The position numbers and the translations under genes are program-made. The notes below the pieces were generated by a model. The model did not search any database, was not told where the DNA came from, and worked only from the letters and a program-made list of their open reading frames with translations. From NCBI GenBank assembly GCA_902780505.1, contig CACZFN010000010.1, positions 62,001 through 126,000 of the forward strand: a stretch of 64,000 bases of DNA. Direction: 5' to 3'. The stretch comes from an uncultured Ruminococcus sp. (GTDB taxonomy: Bacteria > Bacillota > Clostridia > Oscillospirales > Ruminococcaceae). This document shows positions 1-7,794 of this stretch, in pieces (the first letter of the stretch is position 1; each line of letters begins with the position of its first letter).

Positions 1-696
1 GCCGAGGTGCTTATTGCCCGCACCAATGAGCTTTCCTATGAAGTAAAGCGTGATGATGACGGCTATTTTGTCCTTACAGCTGACCTTGATAAGACAGCAC
101 AGCAGGCTGTCCGTGCGCTCGGTGATGATTACCCGCGCTTAAAAGGCTATTATGTCACACCTAAGAAGATAGTCAACTCCTACTTTATGTCGCAGCAGTA
201 TCTTATGGGGATATACTTTCCGTTTTCTATGGAAGCTAATTATAATCAGGAAATGTATCAGAGCAACCTCCCCGAAACTGTGACACATGAGCTCGCCCAT
301 ACCAAAGGCTTTATGCCCGAGGACGAAGCGAATTTCATAGCATTCCTTGCCTGCGCAAGGAGTGATAATAAGGATTATAACTATTCGGGGTATCTGAGTA
401 CGGTAAAATATATACTCGGCAAAGTCGGCGAATATATAGGCGCACATGAGCAGGAAAGGCTGTACGGGCTTCTTAATGATCATGTATGGCAGGATATTAC
501 AGGCAACCGTAAATACTGGGACGATGTTCAGGAAAGTGACGAGGGTATCCTTGACAGCAAAACTGTCGCAGAGGTTTCCGATAAGGCCATGGAAACTTCA
601 CTTAAACTCAACGGCATTTCCGACGGCAAAAGATCATACGGCAGAATGGTTGATCTGCTGCTTGATTTCTACTATGACAGCGGGAGTATAGAATGA
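1..696 (+). CDS. DUF3810-type zinc-metallopeptidase-like protein, 5' truncated
   Basis: The reading frame is open from base 1, so the gene starts before the window; the GTG at 7 is probably internal. The visible 231 residues contain HELAH followed by an acidic stretch (GFMPEDEANFIAF), a zincin HExxH site with a downstream Glu as in the DUF3810 family. Those proteins usually have N-terminal membrane segments and a total of roughly 330-380 residues, so the missing part is probably the membrane anchor. The family is presumed to be a membrane-bound metallopeptidase, but its substrate is unknown. The stop overlaps the start of the next gene (ATGA), so the two are probably co-translated. The family call is good; the biochemical role is inference. 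Confidence 0.8.
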   Translation, partial: AEVLIARTNELSYEVKRDDDGYFVLTADLDKTAQQAVRALGDDYPRLKGYYVTPKKIVNSYFMSQQYLMGIYFPFSMEANYNQEMYQSNLPETVTHELAHTKGFMPEDEANFIAFLACARSDNKDYNYSGYLSTVKYILGKVGEYIGAHEQERLYGLLNDHVWQDITGNRKYWDDVQESDEGILDSKTVAEVSDKAMETSLKLNGISDGKRSYGRMVDLLLDFYYDSGSIE

Positions 697-1454
697 AAAA
701 GAAAGCATATTTGATATCGTTATGTGCGGCAGTTCTTATGTGTGCCTGCTCAGACGGGCAGGGAAGTGAGAGCGAATATTTTTCGGCAGAGCGTGCACTT
801 GAGAGCAGCACAGAAAGCACCGGCGTATCTGATAATAAAGAACAAACGCCGCAGGTGTGGAAAACCTTTGATGAGATCTATCCGACACTCACTGATGACG
901 ATATGAAAGTAAAAAACTATGCAAATAACCGCGAGGTCTGGGATAACAGCGCTCAGGCAGGCAAGCTTATAGAAGCAGGGCAGGATACACCGCCGCAGAA
1001 TGAACTGAGGCTCGGAAATTACCGGTTCGGCTATAACGGATGTGAGGTGATAGCAGGGTATAATATGCTAACCCTTGCGGGTAAAAGCCCTGATATGCCT
1101 AAGCTTGTATTTGAGTTTGAAGAAAATATCCTTGTGGCAAAGGACGGTTCCTTTGGCAGTGATCCGAGGAAGATGTACCTTATGCTTGACAAAGCAGGGG
1201 CAGAGTACGAAACGCTGTATACACGGGCAGAATGTGATAAAGCCCTTGATGACGGCAAAAGCCTTATATTTTCCTTCTATACGGGCACACCGTATTTCAG
1301 TGAGATACATACTGTCTGCATTATCGGCGGGAGGGAAAAATATGTGCTGAACCGTTATAATACAGTGTCAGGCAGAAGTGAGATATCCGGTATAGACGAT
1401 ATCACTGATGATGACAGGAACGTTATTATTGCATACGCAGTTGATATTGATTAG
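693..1454 (+). CDS. Lipoprotein with C39-like peptidase domain
   Basis: This 253-residue protein starts with a lysine-rich, hydrophobic signal ending in a cysteine cluster (LMCACSD), which looks like a lipoprotein signal although the lipobox is imperfect. After a low-complexity Ser/Glu linker (about residues 20-50) comes a domain resembling C39-like (peptidase_C39_2) cysteine peptidases. Its features are the candidate catalytic Cys in GYNGCEVIAGYNML, the candidate His in EIHTVCIIGG and a following Asn (LNRYN). It overlaps the upstream metallopeptidase gene by 4 nt, so both are probably exported or membrane-associated envelope proteins made together. Proteolytic activity is inferred from the motif order only. 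The protein ends just before a parS-like palindrome. Confidence 0.7.
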   Translation: MKKKAYLISLCAAVLMCACSDGQGSESEYFSAERALESSTESTGVSDNKEQTPQVWKTFDEIYPTLTDDDMKVKNYANNREVWDNSAQAGKLIEAGQDTPPQNELRLGNYRFGYNGCEVIAGYNMLTLAGKSPDMPKLVFEFEENILVAKDGSFGSDPRKMYLMLDKAGAEYETLYTRAECDKALDDGKSLIFSFYTGTPYFSEIHTVCIIGGREKYVLNRYNTVSGRSEISGIDDITDDDRNVIIAYAVDID

Positions 1455-1460
1455 AACAAG

Positions 1461-1476
1461 TGTTCCACGTGGAACA
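1461..1476. promoter_or_regulatory. parS: parS-like centromere site (ParB/Spo0J binding)
   Basis: TGTTCCACGTGGAACA is a perfect 16-bp palindrome differing at one position from the Bacillus parS sequence TGTTCCACGTGAAACA. It lies between the stop of the C39-like lipoprotein gene and tsaE. In Firmicutes such sites load ParB around the replication origin, so this stretch is probably in the origin-proximal part of the chromosome. I noticed no second copy in the window. Confidence 0.6.
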
Positions 1477-1509
1477 CTTTCAAAAAACTTCTTGACAAAG
1501 GGAAAATAT

Positions 1510-1953
1510 ATGAAAGAAATTATAACACACTCACCCGAGGAAACTATAGAACTTGGGGAGAAAATAGGAAAACGCCTTAAAGGCGGGGATATGATCGCCT
1601 ATGTGGGCGGGCTCGGCTGCGGAAAGACCACTATTACAAGAGGTATATCGGCAGGGCTCGGGCTTGGTGATAATGTTTATTCGCCTACATTTGCACTTGT
1701 AAATGAATACCGTGGGCGCGATATATCGCTTGTGCATTTTGATATGTACCGTATTCTTTCGGCTGATGACCTTGAAACGACAGGCTTTTTTGATTATATC
1801 AGTGACGACAGTGTTATTGCTGTGGAGTGGAGTGAGAATATCAAAGACGAACTGCCTGACGGTGCGATCACTATATCATTTGAAAGAATAGACGATAATA
1901 CAAGGAAAATTATAATAGACGGAGATGAACGCTTTGACGATACTTTCGATTGA
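1510..1953 (+). CDS. tsaE: tRNA t6A biosynthesis ATPase TsaE
   Basis: TsaE is the P-loop ATPase that works with TsaB and TsaD to make N6-threonylcarbamoyladenosine at tRNA position 37. The 147-residue protein has Walker A GGLGCGKTT near its N terminus, the family motif SPTFALVNEY, and HFDMYR and AVEWSEN downstream. The ATG at 1510 gives the expected family length; an earlier in-frame start would add 34 unrelated residues reading through the parS-like palindrome. Its 3' end overlaps tsaB by 29 nt, the usual tsaE-tsaB arrangement. tsaD is not in this window. Confidence 0.93.
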   Translation: MKEIITHSPEETIELGEKIGKRLKGGDMIAYVGGLGCGKTTITRGISAGLGLGDNVYSPTFALVNEYRGRDISLVHFDMYRILSADDLETTGFFDYISDDSVIAVEWSENIKDELPDGAITISFERIDDNTRKIIIDGDERFDDTFD

Positions 1954-2644
1954 TACCTCGGGCAAGACTGCAAGCGCTGCCATAATGAAAGACGGCAGGC
2001 TTTTGGGTGAAACCGCTGTGGTGACAAGGCTTACACATTCACAGGTGATACTGCCTATGGTGCAAAGGCTTCTTGATGACTGTGAAATGACGATAGACGA
2101 TATTGATATTGCAGCCGCCGCAAACGGCCCGGGATCATATACAGGGCTGAGGATAGGCATAGGTGCGGTAAAGGGAATGTGTGCAGGCAGCAAAAAGCTT
2201 GAATGTGCGGGCGTGTCAACACTTCTGGCACTTGCTTACAATCTTACTGCATTTGAGGGCAGGGCAGTAACTGTTATGAAGGCAAGGGGCAGTATATGCT
2301 ATTTTGCTATGTTTGACATAAAGGATTCTTTTGTTGCAAGGGCGCATAAGGACTGCCTTGCGGAAAGTGATGAGATAGTTTCACTGATCTCAGGCTACAG
2401 CGGAAGGGTAATGCTTATAGGCGACTGCGCGCAGGATATAAAGGCGCTTTTGCAGGATAAAAGCAACATAACCACTGCGCCTAAAAACGCAGCGATGCCG
2501 AGGGCTTCGGGCATCTGCATGGCGGTTTTACGTGACAGCAGCCTTATCGTCAGCCCGCAGCAGCTTACAGTCAGTTATTTGCAGCCGACAAAGGCGCAGA
2601 AGGACAGGGCACATTCAAAGGAGAAGCAGCAGACAGATGTTTAA
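1925..2644 (+). CDS. tsaB: tRNA t6A biosynthesis scaffold protein TsaB
   Basis: TsaB is an ASKHA-fold partner of TsaD in the threonylcarbamoyl transferase complex. The N terminus reads LTILSIDTSGKTASAAI and the middle contains AAANGPGSYTGLRIG, the diagnostic TsaB motif. At 239 residues it has normal length. The ATG at 1925 lies inside the tail of tsaE; a TTG nine bases later is an alternative start that would keep the family core. Translational coupling with tsaE is likely. The C-terminal tail is charged (KDRAHSKEKQQTDV) and not strongly conserved in the family. Confidence 0.93.
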   Translation: MNALTILSIDTSGKTASAAIMKDGRLLGETAVVTRLTHSQVILPMVQRLLDDCEMTIDDIDIAAAANGPGSYTGLRIGIGAVKGMCAGSKKLECAGVSTLLALAYNLTAFEGRAVTVMKARGSICYFAMFDIKDSFVARAHKDCLAESDEIVSLISGYSGRVMLIGDCAQDIKALLQDKSNITTAPKNAAMPRASGICMAVLRDSSLIVSPQQLTVSYLQPTKAQKDRAHSKEKQQTDV

Positions 2645-3374
2645 CGGTTTTAACAGGCAGGCAACAGAATTTCTTGCGGGGATAAGGGCAAACAACAATA
2701 AGCCGTGGTTTGAAGCACACAAGGAAATATATCAAAGTGAAGTGTACAGACCGCTATGTGAGCTTGCACAGGAGCTTTTTGAGCCTTACAGCGGGATCTC
2801 TGATATGATGTTCAAGTCGGGCAGGATATACAAAGATCCGTTTTTATCACCTGAGATAAGATACCGGGATACTATGTGGATATACGTTCGCCATGAAGCA
2901 TATTGGTGGAACAAGACACCTGCGCTTTTCTTTGAGATATCTCCCGATGGGGCAGCGGCAGGGTTTCGCATACAAAAGCCTGATGCCCGGGTACTTGAAC
3001 AGCTGAGAAACAACATAAGCGACGAAAAAGACGAGCTTTTGAAGCTTTACCGTGAGATAAAGAGCGACAAGCGGTTTACTGTGGTCACTGAGCAGTACAA
3101 ACGCCGCAAGGAGGGCGCACAGCCGTTTAACGAGGAACTGTTTAATATCAGGGGTATAAGTATACATTCGATAATAACGGACGGGCGCACGCTTTATTCA
3201 AAGGGACTGAAGAAAAAGGTGGCGGAGATCTTTGAAGCGGTTTTCCCGATAGAGGAATACTTTAACGAACTTGTGAAAAATGACTTTATAAACAAGGCAA
3301 AGAAAGAGATATCCGACACAAATCCTTTTGAGCAGCAGATGACAAAAGCACCTGATGTGGATTTTATGTGGTAG
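2637..3374 (+). CDS. DUF2461 domain protein (TIGR02453)
   Basis: The 245-residue protein has the DUF2461/TIGR02453 hallmarks: NNNKPWFEAHKEIY near the N terminus, GRIYKDPFLSPEIRYR and FEISPDGAAAGF in the middle, and a basic helix near GLKKKVAEIFE. The family is widespread in bacteria and has no established function. The ATG at 2637 overlaps the tsaB stop by 8 nt and follows a GGAG-like site, so it is in the same operon. No membrane segment or signal peptide is seen, so it is probably cytoplasmic. The family call is solid; nothing can be said about its activity. Confidence 0.85.
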   Translation: MFNGFNRQATEFLAGIRANNNKPWFEAHKEIYQSEVYRPLCELAQELFEPYSGISDMMFKSGRIYKDPFLSPEIRYRDTMWIYVRHEAYWWNKTPALFFEISPDGAAAGFRIQKPDARVLEQLRNNISDEKDELLKLYREIKSDKRFTVVTEQYKRRKEGAQPFNEELFNIRGISIHSIITDGRTLYSKGLKKKVAEIFEAVFPIEEYFNELVKNDFINKAKKEISDTNPFEQQMTKAPDVDFMW

Positions 3375-3415
3375 CCTGAGATCCCGGGAGTGCACTTGAG
3401 AAAGGAAAGCATTTT

Positions 3416-3916
3416 ATGAAAAAATATCTTGAAATAGGTAAGATAGTTTCTGTGTTCGGGGTAAAGGGCGAACTTAAAGTTGAGCCGTGGTGTGATGATC
3501 CTGCACTGATATGCGAGTTTGATACGCTTTATTATAAAAGCGGCACACCTGTTTTGATAGAGCGCAGCCGTGTCCATAAAGGGCAGGCGCTTATTAAGAT
3601 AAAAGGTGTTGATTCCCCGGAGGAGGGTGTTAAGCTGCGCGGGCGTGTACTGTATATGGACAGGGATGATGTTACGCTTGATGACGGCGTGTATTTCTGG
3701 CAGGACCTTATCGGGCTTTCAGTCAGTGACAGCAAGACGGGCGAGGAATACGGGAAGATATCCGACGTGATGCAGACAGGCGCGAATGATGTGTACGAAA
3801 TAACGGACAGCAATGGTGATAAAAAGTATATTCCGGCAATACCGGATGTCATAGACAGAATAGACCTTGAAGCAGGAAGCATGACGATAACACCGCTTGA
3901 GGGGCTTTTTGACTGA
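3416..3916 (+). CDS. rimM: Ribosome maturation factor RimM
   Basis: RimM binds ribosomal protein S19 and assists maturation of the 30S head domain. The 166-residue protein shows the N-terminal barrel start GKIVSVFGVKGELKV and the C-terminal PRC-barrel part with YFWQDLIGL and IPAIPDVIDRID. It has an AAAGGA-type ribosome binding site and overlaps trmD by one base (TGATG), the conserved rimM-trmD pairing of Firmicutes. Confidence 0.95.
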   Translation: MKKYLEIGKIVSVFGVKGELKVEPWCDDPALICEFDTLYYKSGTPVLIERSRVHKGQALIKIKGVDSPEEGVKLRGRVLYMDRDDVTLDDGVYFWQDLIGLSVSDSKTGEEYGKISDVMQTGANDVYEITDSNGDKKYIPAIPDVIDRIDLEAGSMTITPLEGLFD

Positions 3917-4659
3917 TGCGGATAGACATTGCTACACTTTTCCCCGAACTTATGGAAAGCTACCTTTCGGCAAGTATTATCGGCAGGGCAAGGGACAAGG
4001 GGATATTTACTGCCGAGTGCCATAATATACGTGATTATGCATTCAACAAGCACAGACGTGTCGATGACACGCCTTACAGCGAACGACAGGGAATGCTTAT
4101 GCAGGCAGAGCCTATATACCGCTGCTGGCAGGCGGTGTGTGATATGCTCAGGGCGCAGCCTTATGTTATATATATGTCCCCGCAGGGCAGGACGCTTACA
4201 CAGCAAAAATGCATAGAGCTTTCAAAAAAAGAAAACCTGTTTATACTTTGCGGCCACTACGAGGGTGTTGATGCAAGGATAACAGACAAGATAGTTGATG
4301 AGGAGATATCTATAGGCGATTACGTGCTTACCGGTGGGGAACTGCCTGCACTGGTGCTTATAGACAGCATGGCAAGAATGCTTGACGGCGTACTTTCAGA
4401 ACGTGACGGATACGAGGACGAGAGCCATTTCAACGGCCTTTTGGAGTACCCGCAGTATACCCGCCCCGAGGTCTGGGACGGAAAAAGGGTGCCGCAGGTA
4501 TTGCTTTCAGGGCACCATGCAAATATACTTAAATGGCGGCACGAGCAGTCACTTATAACGACTGCAAAAAAACGCCCCGAACTGCTTGAAAAGCTTGATC
4601 TGAGCGAGCAGGATTTGGCTATAATTCACAACTATTGTGAAAACAAACAAACCAGATAA
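3916..4659 (+). CDS. trmD: tRNA (guanine-N1)-methyltransferase TrmD
   Basis: TrmD methylates G37 of tRNAs next to the anticodon using S-adenosylmethionine, which prevents +1 frameshifting. Diagnostic segments are MRIDIATLFPELM, the trefoil-knot motifs LCGHYEGVDARI and SIGDYVLTGGELPA, and the C-terminal VLLSGHHANILKWR. It is 247 residues, normal length, and translationally coupled to rimM. The usual downstream partner rplS is absent; an AT-rich gap and an HPr gene follow. Confidence 0.96.
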   Translation: MRIDIATLFPELMESYLSASIIGRARDKGIFTAECHNIRDYAFNKHRRVDDTPYSERQGMLMQAEPIYRCWQAVCDMLRAQPYVIYMSPQGRTLTQQKCIELSKKENLFILCGHYEGVDARITDKIVDEEISIGDYVLTGGELPALVLIDSMARMLDGVLSERDGYEDESHFNGLLEYPQYTRPEVWDGKRVPQVLLSGHHANILKWRHEQSLITTAKKRPELLEKLDLSEQDLAIIHNYCENKQTR

Positions 4660-4828
4660 ATGGCAATTTAGACTAAAAGACGAACATTGTTAAATAATTT
4701 TGTATAAACTGTTTAATGCGGTTAATTATTTTTGTGAAAGAGTGATAGGATTGTTGAAAGATTGCGCGCCTTAATTGAGCAAAGATACAAAAAAACCCCG
4801 AAAAAAGTTTGTTTGTTCAAAATTTGCG

Positions 4829-4857
4829 TTGACGAGGGGAAAAATGTTTTGTATAAT
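4829..4857 (+). promoter_or_regulatory. Sigma-A promoter for the HPr gene
   Basis: TTGACG (4829-4834) is separated by 17 bp from TATAAT (4852-4857). This gives a leader of about 100 nt before the HPr start, with a short imperfect hairpin around 4886-4903. The rest of the 302-bp gap after trmD is AT-rich and shows no gene. Confidence 0.75.
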
Positions 4858-4961
4858 ATTAATGTAACAGGGGGAGAAAGCACCTACAGGCTTAAAGCCC
4901 TGTATATAGTATAGCATAAGAGGGCTGTACAGGTTATTTTGTATGAATGGAGAGATTTATC

Positions 4962-5234
4962 ATGACTTTAAAGGAAGTAGTAGTTCAGAATCAGGTCGGT
5001 CTTCACGCACGTCCTGCAACATTCTTTATCCAGAAGGCTAACGAGTTCAAGTCTTCTATATGGATCGAAAAGGAAGAAAGACGAGTAAACGCCAAGTCAC
5101 TTCTCGGCATCCTTTCGCTTGGTATCGTTGGCGGAACAACTATCAGGATCATTGCTGACGGTGCAGATGAAGAAGCAGCAGTAAACGGCCTTGTTGAGCT
5201 TGTTGAAAGCGGTTTTGCTGAGGACGCAAGATAA
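4962..5234 (+). CDS. ptsH: Phosphocarrier protein HPr
   Basis: HPr carries phosphate from enzyme I to sugar-specific EIIA domains. The 90-residue protein has the active-site histidine at exactly position 15 (GLHARPA) and the Gram-positive regulatory serine at position 46 (NAKSLLGILSLG), the site of HPr kinase. The ATG at 4962 follows a GGAGAG ribosome binding site; an ATG 15 bp upstream lacks one. The gene stands alone between its own promoter and terminator, without ptsI, as in several clostridia. The serine suggests a role in CcpA-type catabolite control as well as transport. A Crh-like paralogue is excluded by His15. Confidence 0.92.
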   Translation: MTLKEVVVQNQVGLHARPATFFIQKANEFKSSIWIEKEERRVNAKSLLGILSLGIVGGTTIRIIADGADEEAAVNGLVELVESGFAEDAR

Positions 5235-5300
5235 TATAAGTCAATTAAATATTTTACCCGGCATCTTTTATGCGCAGGCGCAATAAAGAAGTTTTTATTC

Positions 5301-5333
5301 AGACACTTCTGCTGTATCACGGCAGAAGTGTCT
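5301..5333 (+). terminator. Hairpin terminator after HPr
   Basis: A perfect 12-bp stem (AGACACTTCTGC / GCAGAAGTGTCT) with a 9-nt loop is followed by a weak T-rich tail, 66 nt after the HPr stop. Confidence 0.7.
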
Positions 5334-5354
5334 TTGCGTTATAAATGTCCGCGC

Positions 5355-5484
5355 CTGCTAAAAGAAAAAAGAAGAAAGAATAAATAAGAAATAATAATGA
5401 AGGTATCGCCTTCGGCGATTTCCGCAAAGCGGACACCATGTTTATTCTTTATTCTTTCTTCTTTATTATTTATTCTTTTAGCAG
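5355..5484. repeat. Long intergenic foldback element (family A)
   Basis: CTGCTAAAAGAA at 5355 is matched by its reverse complement at 5473-5484. A purine-rich left arm and pyrimidine-rich right arm pair imperfectly around a core holding two small hairpins, ATCGCCTTCGGCGAT and TCCGCAAAGCGGA. A second intergenic stretch at 36694-36873 has the same plan. It lies between the convergent HPr and rnfD genes and could also act as a bidirectional transcription barrier. The rest of the gap 5235-5569 shows no gene. Confidence 0.55.
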
Positions 5485-5569
5485 CAGCGAACACAAAGCG
5501 TGAATCTAAAAAAACTTCTATATCGCTGCTGCGCTTACAAGGTGCCGGGTTTTGTTTTTTATCAGTTTT

Positions 5570-6481
5570 TCAGTCTGCGAATGAATATTTCTTCAGGCTT
5601 ATGACCAGCATATCTATAGGACGTGACAGCAGATCGGTGATAAGTATAGCAAAGGCAACGCCTTCGTTAAACGGAGAATACAGCCTGAACAGGCAGGTGA
5701 TAACACCTGCGGCAATGCCGAAGATAAGCTTGCCTGTTTTGGTCATGGGTGTTGTTACAGGATCTGAAGCCATAAAGAACGCACCGAGCATAAGTCCGCC
5801 GCTTAGCACCTGATAAAGGGCATCATTGCCTACGAGATAAGAAAAACCGAAAACTGTACCTATAAAAGCAACAGGGGTTATCGGTGAGATGGTCTTTCTT
5901 GCTATAAGAAACATTCCGCCGATAAGGATAGCCGCCGCTGATGTCTCACCGATTGAACCGCTTACGTTTCCAAGAAAGAGTGAGGGGTAATCTGCGATTT
6001 CTTTAGCAAGCGGGGTGGCACCTGTTACTACGTCGCTTTCATTATAAAACGGAACAGGCCAGGTGGAAAAGCTGTTTTTAAACATCAGGAGCAGAGCCGC
6101 AAAGCCGAGTGCGGCAGGGTTCAGGATGTTTTTGCCGAAGCCGCCGAAAAGATGCTTGCCGGCGACTACAGCGATAATTGTGCCGAGCATTGCCTTGCCG
6201 AAGGAAAATGTCGGCGGAAGGCAGAGCGCGACAAGCATACCTGTGACAACCGCTGAAAGGTCAGAAGCGCTGTTTTTGCGTTTGAGTATAAGGCCGCATA
6301 TGAAGTCTGCTGCAAGGCCGGTTATCATACAGGTGCCTGTAAGCATAAGCCCGCGCCCGCCGAACACGATACCTGATGCCAGAAGCACAGGGAACAGTGC
6401 GGCTATGACATCTGTCATGACGGCTGTGGTGGATATATCCTTCTTTTCGTATGGGGCGTTTTCAAAGCCTGCTTTTTCCAT
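5570..6481 (-). CDS. rnfD: Electron transport complex subunit RnfD
   Basis: RnfD is a membrane subunit of the Rnf ferredoxin:NAD+ oxidoreductase, which couples electron transfer to H+ or Na+ export. The 303-residue protein is built of about eight to ten hydrophobic segments and carries DVVTGAT, matching the ApbE target motif in which the Thr receives covalent FMN. Other family segments are GGFGKNILNPAALGFA near the middle and FFMASDPVTTPMTKTG near the C terminus. It overlaps rnfC by one base and is the last gene of the minus-strand apbE-rnfC-rnfD run. The usual rnfG, rnfE, rnfA and rnfB do not follow. Confidence 0.9.
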   Translation of the reverse strand: MEKAGFENAPYEKKDISTTAVMTDVIAALFPVLLASGIVFGGRGLMLTGTCMITGLAADFICGLILKRKNSASDLSAVVTGMLVALCLPPTFSFGKAMLGTIIAVVAGKHLFGGFGKNILNPAALGFAALLLMFKNSFSTWPVPFYNESDVVTGATPLAKEIADYPSLFLGNVSGSIGETSAAAILIGGMFLIARKTISPITPVAFIGTVFGFSYLVGNDALYQVLSGGLMLGAFFMASDPVTTPMTKTGKLIFGIAAGVITCLFRLYSPFNEGVAFAILITDLLSRPIDMLVISLKKYSFAD

Positions 6482-7782
6482 TATATGCCGCCCTCCTTTT
6501 CATCATTCGGTTCGCTTGTGAGTTGTTTTGATCTTGCTATTTTATCCGTCAGCTCACGCTTTGCGGGGCAGACGTATGAACAGGCACCGCATTCTAAACA
6601 GACCTCGTTATGAAGCTTTCTGAGTTTTTGCACATTGCCTTTATCAAATGCCGTTTCAAGCAAGTTTGGTATCAGCCCGACGGGGCAGGCTTCAACACAT
6701 CTGCCGCATCGGAAGCAGTTTGTTACACGGTTGGCTTCTATATATTTCTTATCCCTTATCGGTTCGGTAGATGCGGTTATGGCATTCATTGTTTTTGTTA
6801 CGGGCGAACTTATACCATCTATCTCCTTCCCCATCATAGGGCCGCCCGAAAGGATATGCCAGACAGCTTCAAGCCTGCAGTCGGCAAATTCAAGAAGCTG
6901 TGACACAGGTGTGCCTATTACTGCATAGACATTACACGGTGTTCTTACGGCAGAGCCGTCAACGGTAACGCGTCGTTTTACAAGCGGCATACCGTCCTTT
7001 GAATACCTGCCTATAAAGCCGACTGTGGAAACATTCAGTATCAGAAGCCCCTGATCGTCGGGGGATTGTGATGCTTTTATCCTGCGCTTTGTGCAAAGGT
7101 ATGCAAGCACCTTGTCTGAACCATTCGGGTAGCCTGCGGGAACAGTTCTTACTTCGCCGCCGTTTATTTCCAATGCCGCCGCTCTTAAAATATCTGCCGC
7201 TTCGCGTTCGCCTTTTGGCAGGGCAAATATACAGTGCGGGATATCAAGGCATTTTGTCACAAGCCCTGCACCTGTTTTTATATCGTCACTTTTTTCTATT
7301 ATCTCACGGTGATCGGAGGTTATGTAAGGCTCACACTCACAGCAGTTTACTATAAGTGTATCTATCTTCTTGTCGGTAGACAGCTTCATATGTGTGGGAA
7401 GCCCCGCGCCGCTCTGCCCGCATAGACCTGATGCCCTTACCGCTTCGATAAGCGACTGCTTTGAGCCTATGACGGGTGTCACCACACTGTCAGACACATA
7501 TTGCAGACCGTCGCTTTTTATTCTGACATAAGCGCATTTATCGCCGCTTTCGGTAATTTCGGTCACTAACCCCGAAACGCCGCTGTGAACCGGCACGCCG
7601 TATTCACTCACGGGCTTGCCGACGATATCGCCGATCTTCACCCTGTCGCCCGTCTTTACGCAGGGGGTACATTCTTCACAGTCGCCCTGCTTCAGTGGGA
7701 TAAATATCTCATCGGGTTCATTCAGGGTTATTGTTTCGGAGTTGAGTGTATTCTTATTTTTCTTTATAAGCGTAAGGTTCAT
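6481..7782 (-). CDS. rnfC: Electron transport complex subunit RnfC
   Basis: RnfC is the peripheral iron-sulfur flavoprotein of Rnf that handles NADH/NAD+. The 433-residue protein has the N-terminal barrel (VKTGDRVKIGDIVGKPV), a Complex1_51K-like middle with GLCGQSGAGLPTHMKL, and two C-terminal 4Fe-4S clusters, CFRCGRCVEACPVG and CLECGACSYVCPAK. The length is typical of clostridial RnfC. It lies 12 nt after apbE and overlaps rnfD by one base, so the three are one transcription unit. Because the other Rnf subunits are not adjacent, the complex either draws them from another locus or this pair serves a variant role. Confidence 0.92.
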   Translation of the reverse strand: MNLTLIKKNKNTLNSETITLNEPDEIFIPLKQGDCEECTPCVKTGDRVKIGDIVGKPVSEYGVPVHSGVSGLVTEITESGDKCAYVRIKSDGLQYVSDSVVTPVIGSKQSLIEAVRASGLCGQSGAGLPTHMKLSTDKKIDTLIVNCCECEPYITSDHREIIEKSDDIKTGAGLVTKCLDIPHCIFALPKGEREAADILRAAALEINGGEVRTVPAGYPNGSDKVLAYLCTKRRIKASQSPDDQGLLILNVSTVGFIGRYSKDGMPLVKRRVTVDGSAVRTPCNVYAVIGTPVSQLLEFADCRLEAVWHILSGGPMMGKEIDGISSPVTKTMNAITASTEPIRDKKYIEANRVTNCFRCGRCVEACPVGLIPNLLETAFDKGNVQKLRKLHNEVCLECGACSYVCPAKRELTDKIARSKQLTSEPNDEKEGGI

Positions 7783-7794
7783 AAAAACTATCCT

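Noticed and set aside
1408-1509. Longer N terminus for TsaE
   Set aside because: The extension reads through the parS-like palindrome and gives residues not found in the family; ATG 1510 gives the normal length.
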